Shown: one piece after another, positions 11,701 through 20,400 of the stretch
How the letters are laid out: every line of letters starts with the position of its first letter
How positions within the stretch are numbered: position 1 is the stretch's first letter
DNA from: Bolinopsis microptera
Taxonomy: Eukaryota; Ctenophora; Tentaculata; Lobata; Bolinopsidae
Direction: 5' to 3'
Assembly (NCBI RefSeq): GCF_026151205.1
Contig: NC_087083.1
Coordinates: 14,996,280 to 15,060,279, forward strand
DNA length: 64,000 nt
The notes under the pieces: model-generated
Database searches by the model: none
Told to the model about the DNA's origin: nothing
Seen by the model: only the letters and a program-made list of their open reading frames with translations
Made by a program: the position numbers and the translations under genes

Positions 11701-14162
11701 GATAATAGGTTCCCCTTGCACGATGAGTTAGTTTACGTCTCAGGTTGCTGGAGAAAGAGCCGAGCAGCAGTGCGCTAGGTACAGCTGACGTGGAAGTGGT
11801 AAAGTGTGACGGACTCAACCTTCCTGACGACAATATCGGAGTTTACGTTGCTCTGGTAATTATTTCCTTGGTTGGGGAATCAATATTTGTTTTATTCTAC
11901 ATATTGTCAGTCTGATGATATACTACTAATTATGAAAATGTTTAATGAGCCGCTCCCCGGCGGATGTGATTTATAATTATTTTAAGTTATTTGGTCCTTC
12001 ATTTTACAAAATCTTCTCGGTAAGATATTAATTTATTATTGTAAGTAATTGTTTTCAGGTTTGTGAGAACAGAATGGCCAAGACCCCCTTAAAGCAAGGA
12101 AATAACCCCGAGTTCAACTGCAAAGCTGCCTTCCATATTAAGGCACCTGAGAAAGCTACTGTAGTCGCCCAGGTAATTAGTTTGTTAATTAGTTAATTGT
12201 TGTGTTAACTTTGTTTTAAGTTTAATAGGGGTGTCAATAACGTTTATTTGACGTATAATTTTATAAAAACTACAAGATAAAATAGGTATACGGCGTGTAT
12301 AATTAGCTTTCACTCTGCGTTTTTCTATTTTCTGGAATACTATTTATTTATTGTCATGTTATTTTTCAGATAATGGGTTTCAAAATAAAGTATAACTTAA
12401 AAACATTAATACAAAGTTATGTGACACAGCGCAAGGTCGAGACTTTCAACTCAAAACAGAATATCTTGATGCAATATCTTGATGAATAAAATCTTGGAAC
12501 TATCATCGTTACACTTTACGACTTATAAAGTTATAACTTAATAATTAATCTTCCAAAATGGAAATTAATTGATCAAATCATCATCAATTTATTTAAAATC
12601 TCGTGTATTTTCAGGTGTATGCGAAATACCCCGAGGGAACGAAGGATGTGTTGTTAGGACGCTCCCTAAACTTGCCCTTAAAAGAGGGAGGCAAAATGTA
12701 CACCTCCCAACTGGGTTAGTTAATATATATTATACAATAAGTGATGTAAGTTAATATTTAATAAGTAAGTTAATATTCAATAAGTTAATATCATATCTAG
12801 TTACTAAAGTGAGTTAATATTTAGTAAGCTAATATCATATCTAGTCACTAAAGTAAGTTAATTCTTAGTAAGTCAATATCATATCTAGTTAATATTTAAT
12901 AAGTTAATATTATGTTATTACTGAAGTATGGAAATGTGCAAGGAATTGGTAAATTTTAACTTTCGTTTTTAGTAAAAAGAAAGAAGCTGGCTTTCAAGCG
13001 TCAACAAAAGAAAGGTATTAGAGCCGTTATGCCAGGATTCGTGAATTATTTTTATAAAGATGGGGCACGTCCTACTGGTACCAAATCTTTTTTCAACAAC
13101 TACTCGATCCTAACTATACACAGCATAATTTTATCTAATTCACTAATTTTCATGAATAACATTTTCTATTTCCCTAATCAGCTCCCTCCTCCCGTCGCAA
13201 AAACTATTCACGTAAATGTGCCGTCTCGTAACTTAAAAGTTATCACTGAAGCTAACTATGATTGGTTCAATGACTGCAATACTGCCATATATAGAAATTC
13301 AATATTCTTCAACAGCCCACTCCTATTTGTAGACGCATCGATAGACGAAGCATTCAATTCAGTGTCATGCCAATCGCTGAAGGTGTTCAAATCACAATGT
13401 AAGAAAACAATAATGAAGCTGCAGAAGAGGGATGATTGTGTAAATGAGTGGTCCACGAGTAAATTTCTCATCCACGAAATCAGTGGCCTCGCTCCGTAGG
13501 TCCACAAGAAACAGAAATTCCTAACTGTTTTTGCTGCTAATTGGCGCTAAATCCAACGTCCAGAATTAAGTTTTAAATTTGTTTTCTATCACTTTTATAC
13601 CAATCCAAATCAATGCTATTATAATATGTAAATTTTTAAAGAGAATCTGTTTGTTGTATGTAGTGAAATTAATTTTTAAACTCAATCTCAAACCCATTTG
13701 TAAACGTGATTTGTGAAGAAAAAAAATTCTTTTGTACTTTTACTACATTTTTTATAATCTGCTGCGTGCCATTAAATAACGAATCCAAAATGTATTTTCC
13801 ATTATTTGCAGTTTGTTGCGATTTTATCACATTTGTCCTCAGTTTTTTTCTATTTAGTTTTGATATATTTTCTAGTAGTTATGTTTTCAGGAGTGCCCAT
13901 TGGGGTCTTTATTTTTAACTTATTATGATTGTAATCAATAAATTAGTTCATTAGAGACAACCCCCTTACGAGGGGCTTTCAATCAATCAAGCTAGCAAAG
14001 TAAGGTGATTTTTATTAGGTATGTTGTAAATGTAAGTTTCATATCTATAAAGTCCCTGACCCACTCCCATTTCTAGGTACAGGTGATAAATCAAAGGCTG
14101 GTACGGGTCAACAAGTTCCTGGAACTGTTAAAGTGATCATCCGGTATAGGACGACTAAGTGA
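1218..14162 (+). CDS. Calpain-type cysteine protease with C-terminal C2 domain (3' part of gene)
   Basis: Exons read in a consistent phase: 1218-1306, 9351-9579, 9746-9886, 10300-10377, 10723-10841, 11744-11855, 12059-12172, 12615-12714, 12973-13014 and about 14077-14162, each with GT/AG ends. The first exon contains KLRNPWGQKEWQGDW, the calpain core segment that carries the catalytic Asn. The next gives GEFWMSFDDYLSIF, which closes the protease core. Domain III follows (IGFSIFK; then a segment with GTYVIVPTTFKPNTEGHFLL). The last exons give a C2-like fold starting near LGTADVEVVKCDGLNLPDD and ending GTVKVIIRYRTTK. This order matches CAPN5/TRA-3-type calpains, which lack EF hands. The catalytic Cys and His exons lie left of the window. 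The end is uncertain: TGA at 14160-14162 overlaps a strong donor (GTGAGT), and splicing to an acceptor at 15289 would add about 15 basic residues. Intracellular Ca-dependent proteolysis is known for the family. Confidence 0.9.
1655..1800. repeat. Dispersed foldback-type repeat, copy A
   Basis: Shares about 60 bp with copy B (8930-9010), including TTTCGCCATATTTTTCCCGA and CCGGTCGTTAATAAACCCG. Its left part, CTACCTTACTCGGGATTATT, is the reverse complement of the right end of copy B. The intact element therefore probably had terminal inverted repeats, each copy having lost one end. Confidence 0.6.
1885..2624. mobile_element. Non-autonomous hAT-like DNA transposon (MITE), 740 bp
   Basis: It starts CAGTGGCGTAACG and ends with the exact inverted copy CGTTACGCCACTG. 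The flanks are a perfect 8-bp target duplication, CACTTGTT (1877-1884 and 2625-2632). An 8-bp duplication and CAGTGGCG-type ends are typical of hAT elements. Subterminal GGGGGCGCC motifs occur near both ends. No transposase frame is present; the small ORFs inside are not convincing. It lies in the calpain intron. Confidence 0.9.
3154..4857 (-). CDS. LINE reverse transcriptase domain
   Basis: Frame of 567 codons, overlapping the endonuclease frame by 53 bp. RT motifs in order: AKVIPLHKGG with NYRPISLLS, QFGFRSGHS, LLLDFSKAFDLVD (first catalytic Asp), VPQGSILGPILF, FFADDANI (catalytic Asp pair, FADD variant), FLGVIIDSKLSW. A C-terminal region typical of LINEs follows, with a spaced Cys and HLYYCATVWG. 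It would copy element RNA at a nicked target. The start at 4857 is only the first Met in this frame; the real protein would be continuous with the endonuclease. Confidence 0.9.
   Translation of the reverse strand: MQAAGSVGHSLPQSSRCDFDMELEDSSPSEIAEIIHDLKNKSTSDMNIQPLKKVCNVLSPVVNHLISHSLHEGVFPEKLKLAKVIPLHKGGSRSEITNYRPISLLSCFSKIFEKIMHARLVKHLKSRNILYASQFGFRSGHSCEHALLEAQFNIHKALERKQVSALLLLDFSKAFDLVDSEILLHKLEHYGVRGLSLSWFESYLTNRKQYVHVNGCSSEKMGLEHGVPQGSILGPILFIIYINDLANVSDIAHYIFFADDANIIVSADTYTELNMRANRVLNTVQTWVKNNGLKLNVGKTKYMIFTNRLPEDINISIEGQRLVKSEHERFLGVIIDSKLSWSQHIKQLKTKISRNAGVMMKLKSSIPNKAQKMLYNSLIQSHLYYCATVWGTKSLNSIQSLFSAQKKAIRATDSEYHNYFYDKEKRKLPSHTKSIFNKIGILALPNLIAKSCLTLMHKVYMGVAPSSICSIFEKSPLIQTERRNPKYFEIKFNRLRITDYSISNVGPRLYNNTINEINKILPFNVPKLQDKFINSYKDNIVRYLLDKQKLDLENLSWTDKNFVLYNF
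4805..6829 (-). CDS. LINE ORF: PHD-like zinc finger plus APE-type endonuclease
   Basis: Frame of 674 codons. Residues about 5-65 form a Cys/His cluster (CRLCSKKC..., CSLCNGIFHRKC, WYCLAC) like a PHD finger, and a second Cys-rich patch lies near residues 100-140. The endonuclease follows from about residue 225. It shows LNIRSLSK, the catalytic Glu in LCFNETNC, YRSPSGN, LGDTNINLL, TLIDHIFVN and SDHLATF, which are the expected APE motifs. The C-terminus leads towards an RT domain but runs out of frame near 4860, where the RT continues in another frame. That suggests a one-base indel rather than a natural second ORF. Confidence 0.85.
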   Translation of the reverse strand: MCKESCRCRLCSKKCLERKDPLKCSLCNGIFHRKCANLEPNDVNRMKLDNSFINWYCLACTTDIFPFTNTDITTLTNENSCNTYIPCSTETKAKSKVSFARVSCKTCKKLGNKSKMAVCWICDAYSHNKCSAGELGCKSCTRELFPGFEVSPRQLYTVHGNYENSAKFNPYHRNHDSNYIGNTFEENNDLNFNPWDNCSDVLNSCKYYEPRQINTSRPYEFKVQSLNIRSLSKAISNIRDEIEQHLKFDVLCFNETNCTVVSMSFQGKELELEGFHPPFIQAPARDSGKGGGLVTYVNKNLCELSDVTARSELSYRDDPNVGEFQLIEIAQNGHKNVILCNMYRSPSGNVPSYLEKLENTLKDLARHSNKNVLFLGDTNINLLEYGVNDHTTKYVDIFAEYGFAPTISRPTRITCHSATLIDHIFVNQCHAITKSGIITESLSDHLATFTGILLDTNRIGNKLKNETCESSNRVINEEKIARFEEKIASIDWNFLHNVDGTNTKFEAFHTKYEEVYNECFPVKKKKSNHRKNSKPWILDWLQCACNRKNQLYKSFVKEPTEKNEKTYKHMKKFVEKQVDIAKKKYYASYFKKHASNSKLQWQMINQILNKKSKEKIKISKINYKNRVITDSQDIADSFNDYFTNIAENLKSENNLVRGAGSRISRTFSSPIKSM
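7412..8476 (-). pseudogene. AlkB-like 2OG-Fe(II) oxygenase fused to SGNH hydrolase (transposon-type ORF, one stop)
   Basis: One minus-strand frame runs from 8476 to 7412 with a single in-frame TAG at 8147-8149. The upstream part looks like the C-terminal half of an AlkB-type dioxygenase: HSDNE (metal His and Asp), then IITVSLGATRTIDF, and after the stop GERLSLTFRRL, which contains the usual Arg strand. The stop replaces a position where a Trp codon would be natural (inference). The downstream part is an SGNH/GDSL hydrolase: VLLLTDSI (block I), SAGINDLSRY (block III G-x-N-D) and GNGIHLT (block V His). The 5' end is truncated. SGNH domains are known in CR1-type ORF1 proteins; the AlkB partner is less usual. 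It could be a separate element or an upstream ORF of the LINE 580 bp downstream. Confidence 0.7.
8918..9045. repeat. Dispersed foldback-type repeat, copy B
   Basis: Partner of the repeat at 1655-1800. It shares the CGCCATATTTTTCCCGAACC core and ends AATAATCCCGAGTAAGGTAG, the inverted form of copy A's left end. 8477-8917 and 9046-9350 show no gene. Confidence 0.6.
10127..10292. repeat. 22-bp CTCCT/TTATCTCCCT minisatellite at a calpain splice acceptor
   Basis: About seven copies of a 22-bp pyrimidine-rich unit (CTTATCTCCCTCTCCTCCTC core) run directly into the CCTCCAG acceptor of the exon at 10300. The repeat thus supplies the polypyrimidine tract of that intron. Confidence 0.9.
11370..11711. 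repeat. 16-bp minisatellite in calpain intron
   Basis: About twenty copies of a 16-bp AT-rich unit (GATAATAAGTTAATTG), decaying at the right end to GATAATAGGTTAATTG variants. It lies between the exons ending at 10841 and starting at 11744. Confidence 0.93.
12740..12915. repeat. Imperfect ~58-bp tandem repeat in calpain intron
   Basis: Three diverged units built around TTAATATCATATCTAGT and AAGTAAGTTAAT lie between the exons ending at 12714 and starting at 12973. No coding content. Confidence 0.7.
13016..13990 (+). mobile_element. 3' end of a truncated LINE in calpain intron
   Basis: The frame at 13029-13499 encodes the C-terminal tail seen in many LINE RT proteins: ILTIHSIILSNSLIFMNN followed by YRNSIFFNSPLLFVD and EWSTSKFLIHEISGL. 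No RT motif is left. Downstream is a 3' UTR ending near 13990 in GAGGGGCTTTCAATCAATCA, the short-repeat tail typical of CR1/L2-like elements. It is in the same orientation as the calpain gene and sits between the exons ending at 13014 and starting near 14077. Confidence 0.75.
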
Positions 14163-14187
14163 GTGTAATTCCCCCGGACTTTCGCTG

Positions 14188-14298
14188 CGCGCCACGTGAT
14201 CACGTGATTTTACACCATGTGACGTTATCATGACGCTATCATGACGTCATGTTAACTGTGACGTCACGTGAGTTGTAACGCCACGTGTGATGTGAGTT
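14188..14298. promoter_or_regulatory. Cluster of CACGTG and TGACGTCA-like palindromes
   Basis: Within about 110 bp just after the calpain stop there are four CACGTG E-boxes, a TCACGTGA, a TGACGTCA-type CRE and related ACGT cores. Similar ACGT-core clusters occur at 28828-28935, 29510-29545 and 30890-30965. A regulatory role is inference; a mutated tandem repeat is an alternative. Confidence 0.4.
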
Positions 14299-16868
14299 GT
14301 GTTCGCGCGTGCTTGGCTTTAAAAGTTATTGATCTGTTTACGACCCTTATAACAACTGTTAAGATTTTGTACATAGCCGGTATCCTTTACGACTAATCAT
14401 TATTATATTTTCAATTCAAGTTAAGCTATATGTTACAAGCGAGCAAATCTAATTTTGACGTGGTTAAGAAGGTTTGAGGCCCTTTCTGGTAGGGATCAAT
14501 TTCTTTGTTTAAATCTACAATTAACCTGCCTATTGCTCTGATTATATTTATGATATGGTCTAGATTTTAGTGATAACCCCTCAAAGTATAATGATTATAT
14601 TTTCTTTTAACTTTTAGTTACAATTTACACTGCGAAGAGCTAATATTGCTGTACGATAAAATTTCACCGAAGCTTTGGATAGAGAACAGCCTCCCTTTTG
14701 CTAGTATAATAGTAGAGGGTGCGCAAATTTATTGAACAAATTTACAATTTAGTTATAACTAACTTCTTATTATTTACACGGTATAATGTATATGATTAAA
14801 TGGTATTTTAAATCAAACGCGTTGTTTTCTATCGGATTTATATCGAATATTGTTGTTTTATGGATATGTATGTAAACTAATTAACTATCAGTATTATATT
14901 ATAATTATGGTTATTTTGGTACAAGTTGTGAATTTAAATAGGTTAAAGTATCGGGCTAGCTTCTAACATGCTCCTATTCCTAATTATAATCGTAACTTTT
15001 TTCACCGTTATTTTATCGATATTATATTATTCAACTCATCCGCATATGAATAGTACACAATATTTAGTGTTTAAAACGTGGAACTTGATTCAAAAACGAG
15101 TTTCAGGAGTATTCATTTTTTGAGAAACTTGTTTTGGTTGAGTAAATTGATACGTATTTTGAACATTTTCAAACTTGAAGTAACAAATACGATTATTAAT
15201 AAAATGAGGAGTTTATTTATTTCATAACTCTGTTTTTCTTCAGCACTTAAATTCATGAGTACAAAATAAATGACTGGTGTTATTTGCAGGCACACAAAAA
15301 GTCAGTACTACACAAAAAATCGGACCTACAGACGATAAAATGGAGGCTTACTACCGACAAACAGTCACAAAGACGAACAAACAGTCACAAAGACGAAGAA
15401 ACACACACAGACACACAGTACACACACACTAGTTATAGTCACTACACAGACAGACAGCGTACCTGTGAAATTACCCAAAAAAATGTTTATCTTCATTAAC
15501 TCTCAGACTGCTTATCTTACCAATCTTCATTAACCTGTTTATTATTTGAATATGTTATGTACTTTATCGGAACTTATTTGGACGGACATAACTTTGGGAG
15601 GATTTCATTAAAGAGAACCCTAATATAACACTCCCGACTTGACAATACAAGAATTTATGATTGATGATCGAAACTGCAAAATACGACTCAGAAAATATAT
15701 AATGCAATTAAAAGGGTTAAAGCATAAAGGGTTGAGAAAAAACAACCAGTTTATTTTCACAATCGGTCCAGCCGGGCCGGGTTCAAATTCTCAAATAACA
15801 ATTTAGCCTGTCTCTATCGGGAAACGTACTTTACTCATTTGAAAGTTTGAACTAAAATCTTGACACACGCTGCTGACGAATGTTACTCGTCTAAATTTCT
15901 TTGAAGTCTAGTAGTAGTAGCGCACTTGCCCGATGGCAAGTGCTACGTCGCGCGCTACGAAGTAGAGCGCGCGCCGGGCCAGACCATTAACAATGGTCAA
16001 CACACGCTGCAACCCCTAGTTTTTGATAGCCGCGCGCGTGCACGAGAGGTATACAACGTGTCTAGCAACTAAAATCTTACTGTCCGTGAACTTGAAGAGA
16101 AGGTCCATATTTCACATTTGCGAAGAGGTTCATGGTCTTGGCTTCGGAACTGAGCTAAAAGATGAGAAGCACGTAATGTTCGTACTTTAATGTTTAAGTT
16201 TAACAGCTGTTTTAAAAGCACCCTCACGAAAATCGGGGAGAGGTCGGTGGTGGGTTACATAAACAAACGCGTGTGCAACTTTGATAAAATTTAACGTCTT
16301 AATTTAGATCTGGATCGTGAAGACATGAGTGACGAGTTCCAACATGTCAAAATTCATATAACTGCAAAGGTTATAACAAAACCAAGGTTATAGCACATTT
16401 CTACAGATCATGTCACCGTCAAGAGATACCATGTGTTATACCACTACTGCAGTAAATTCATTAGCTAGGCTTACTTGATTACGTAATACGTACTCAATAG
16501 ACTAGATAGACACTCACGCAAACACGCTATGTTTTATAAAGGCGATGCAAATTGCAAATATTGATCAAGCCAGAACCTCATTGACACACTGGCAAAATAT
16601 ATGGTTTTATTCAAACGGTTTCCAAACCAACGGCAACACGAGCAACGTCCAACGAGCAGTGACCAGCCTAGTTAGCAGCAGTGAGCAGCAGTTAGCAGCA
16701 GTTTCTTGGCTGTTGCACTATATTCCTCGATCCTGTGCACAGTGCCACCCTTATAATTGTTGTCATACGTTGTATGACCCGCCGCGCACGAGTGCGCGGC
16801 TCCCCTGCATGTATCGTAGAAACTCTACTATAGTGAAGCGGCAGTGGGGGTCACCACGTGATACAATA
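14299..16868. other. Intergenic stretch, no supported gene
   Basis: AT-rich. 15289-15340 could be an alternative last calpain exon. 15360-15470 is an ACAGTCACAAAGACGAA / ACACACAC simple-sequence patch. 15905-15990 is GC-rich with small hairpins (GCACTTGCC/GGCAAGTGC). The ORF at 16545-16901 has no domain or splice support. Confidence 0.5.
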
Positions 16869-16950
16869 TTACCTGGGGACCTCAGGCTATCATGTTCATA
16901 AACATACAGATTATATTAGGCGGAATGACAGGCTGAGCGCGGCCCAGTAA
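16869..16950. mobile_element. 82-bp hAT-like MITE, copy 1
   Basis: It starts TTACCTGGGG and ends CGGCCCAGTAA (short inverted ends TTAC-TGGG). The flanks are a GATACAATA direct repeat (16860-16868 and 16951-16959). The body is almost identical to the copies at 17897-17984 and 23342-23427. Confidence 0.85.
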
Positions 16951-17040
16951 GATACAATATAATTGATTTGACCATGTGTATATACAAATGATATTGAAAA
17001 CACATTAAATAGTACTACTTATAGTACTATTAATATTAGT

Positions 17041-17106
17041 CAATGTCAACCCATCGTCGATCGTTGCTCTGCTTCGCAGAGCAACGATCTCGATGGGTTG
17101 ACATTG
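17041..17106. repeat. 66-bp near-perfect hairpin
   Basis: Arms of about 31 bp (CAATGTCAACCCATCG ... GATCGTTGCTCTGC and the reverse complement), a two-base loop and one small bulge. It lies about 300 bp beyond the 3' end of the minus-strand secreted gene. Confidence 0.9.
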
Positions 17107-17403
17107 CATCGTCAACCAAGCTTCCTCCCTGCGACCACGGGCTTTCTGTATAATGTAGAATGCATGGGTACTGGGTTTCTGCTGTCATACTTTTCCACCC
17201 GGAAAACTCAAACATACATTTTCTTATTTAGATATCTAAGTTAGATTGCAGTATCATCTGAGCTATTGGTCATAGCCCATCAACTGTAAGATTAAATTAA
17301 ATTAGTTTTCTATAGTCATATAACCAACTCTTTCCCTTACGACATTATTTTACCCCCTTTCGTCGGTTCTGATGATACTGTCCTGGTTGTATGAAGAGTT
17401 TAG

Positions 17404-20400
17404 TTATCCTTTTGTAGTGATGCTATGGTCATTTAGCATATTTGCTTCTACAATACCTGTATTTATACACTCTGGTTCATTAAAATCGAAAATAAATTCC
17501 GTTCCTGAGGTGCAGGTCACCTCGCTGCTCCCTTTATTGAGAACTCCAGAGTCCGAGCATGTCACTTCCACCACGGTTCCTGGGACTACTGGGAACCTTG
17601 TTGTTGTTCTGATCGCAGTTGTCCACTCAGCCTTCAGTCCCGTACAGCTCACTGTCGATGACGATATAATGTCATATTAATTAAATCAAGTTAAACTGAT
17701 TAATTGGGTTGTGTGATACAATTATAAGGGTTATTTTGACGGTTTCTTATGTTCTTTTCCGCGATTTAATTTTCCTGTCCCAACCCGAACCCTTTCAACT
17801 TTTCAAGCAACCTCTAACATAACTATACTATCGTTTGCTCGGTGGTCCAAGTCTCAAATACTGTATACAGTTTACCATTCTGTAGCATAGTTTATTTTAC
17901 CTGGGGACCTCAGGCTATCATGTTCATAAACATAAAATAGTCATAGAGATTAGGCGGAATGACAGGCTGAGCGCGGCCCAGTAAAGTTTATTCAAATTTA
18001 AAACATAACAATAATATAAAATGTAAAGTTATCTTACCACAGGCAGTTTTGTTAGTGTTTGGTTTCCATCCAGCGTCACATGTCTCACAGCTTGTCATAG
18101 CATCATTCCGATATGTTCCTTCCCCACACGGCTCTGGAATTAAAACTTTACACTTACAACTGGCAAATCGTTGCTCACCAATGACAGTTTATGTGAAATC
18201 TTGAAAATAACACTGTCTGGTGTTTTGAACTGTGTAATCGCATTATACGCAGTTAGATTAGCGTATAAAACAATATGTGAAAAATTAAATATCCACACAA
18301 CCACAGTTTTTTGATAGAATTAGAATGATTACCACCCTGACTTACGGTTTTTGTCGTTTCGTACCACAAATTTGCCTTTTTGATTCTAAGTCCTATCTGG
18401 CGCCTTATCCTTATCCCTTCTCAACCTTTATCCTATCTATGCCCATCTATGTATAGATATAATCATCTCAGCTCGGTTCTTGTTAACAATCCTTACCACA
18501 TTTTGTTTTCCCTGAGTTTCGTTCCTGGCCAAGTTCACAAGTTGTACACAAGGCTGCTCCTTCTGAACTGATCGTGTTATCAGGACATTCTTCACATGTG
18601 TTCATTTCAATGTTCTTGTAGCTTCCAGCTGGACATGGCTCTGAAGAATTAGGAAATCTTTAAGCAGCAATTCGTTTGAACTTCCTTATTAAGAAGTTAT
18701 TGCGAGTACCAATATCTTCGGTTTTCATTCTATAGCACCTTTAATTCAAATTTTAAACATAACAATAATATTAAATATAAGCTTTAAAGTTATCTTACCA
18801 CAGGCTGTTTTGTCAGAGTTTGGTGTCAATCCAGCGTCACATGTCTCACAGCTTGTCATAGCATCATTCCGATATGTTCCTTCTCCACACGGCTCTGGAA
18901 TTATAACGTTACAACTGGAAAATCGTAGTGGAAAATAAGAAAATCGTTATTATATAAGAACTTAAGTACACTTCAGATGTGTTACAATAACATTAGATTT
19001 AAAACAATATGTAAAAAATTAAACATCCTCACAACCACAGTATTTTGATAGAATTATTTATATTACCACCCAGACTTTTACGGTTCTTGTCTTTTCGTAC
19101 CACAAATTTGCCTTCTTTATTCCAAGCCCTATCTGGCGCCTTATCCTTGTCCCGTCTGAAGCCTTATTATATCTTTGCCCATCTATATATAGATATAATC
19201 ATCTCGGCTCGGTTAACAATTCTTACCACATTTAGTTCTCCCTGAGTTTCGTTCCTGGCCAAGTTCACAAGTTGTACACAAGGCTGCTCCTTCTGAACTG
19301 ATCGTGTTATCAGGACATTCTTCACATGTGTTCATTTCAATGTTCTTGTAGCTTCCAGCTGGACATGGCTCTGAAGAATTAGGAAATCTTTAAGCAGCAA
19401 TTCGTTTGAACTACCTTATTAAGAAGTTATTGCGAGTACCAATATCCTCGGTTTTCATTCTATAGCACAGATAAATTTAAATTTAAAACATACCAATAAT
19501 ATTAAATAAAAGCTTTAAAGTTATCTTACCACAGGCTGTTTTGTCAGAGTTTGGTGTCAATCCAGCGTCACATGTCTCACAGCTTGTCATAGCATCATTC
19601 CGATATGTTCCTTCTCCACACGGCTCTGGAATTATAACGTTACAACTGGAAAATCGTAGTGGAAGATAAGAAAATCTTTATTATATAAGAAATTAAGTAC
19701 ACTTCAGATGTGTTGCAATAACATTAGATTTAAAACAATATGTAAAAAATGAAATATCCACACAACCACGGTTTTTCGAGGAAATTATTGCCACTCAGAC
19801 TTTTGTGGTTCATGTCTTTTCGTACCACGAATTTTCCTTCTTAATTCTAAGCCCAATACTAATTCAAATTGTTATCAGTCATCAGGGTTAACGCTAAAAA
19901 TTCGCCTAATCAACAAACTATGAAGGCACAATGCACATACTGTGTAAACTCTGCAAAATAAATATTGAACCAAAACAGTTTTGAGTTTGTTTGGTAAAAT
20001 ACCTTACTGCTTATGTTCAAGATATTTTGTAAAAACATCAGTTTTCAATTGATAATTGTTTTAACCTTTAGTAGCTGAAAATGGCTTGTCTCCATGATGT
20101 CTACTACAAAATATGCAATATTTCTAAATTATAGTTAGCTATTTTGCAATCCGCTATCGCCAATATGATTATAACTCTGCCTTCAGTGAAAGAATGTGAT
20201 TCTATCTCATTCGGAGAACAGTAATTGATAAAATTATGACCACTTTATTAAGTTATAAGTAACAATATGCTAACTATCCTATATCCCATATCCTATATAT
20301 GTGTTATATTATGTTAAATAACACACTCGTGATTACGTGTTTTTTTTTGCTCATGCAGGCACAAAAACACGTAATCACGAGCTTACGAGAGAAACAGCAA

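Noticed and set aside
15289-15340. Last exon of calpain
   Set aside because: Phase and acceptor fit (ends in TAA), but the TGA at 14160-14162 already closes the C2 domain. Kept only as an alternative.
16545-16901. ORF of 118 codons
   Set aside because: No domain and no splice partner; it ends inside a MITE.
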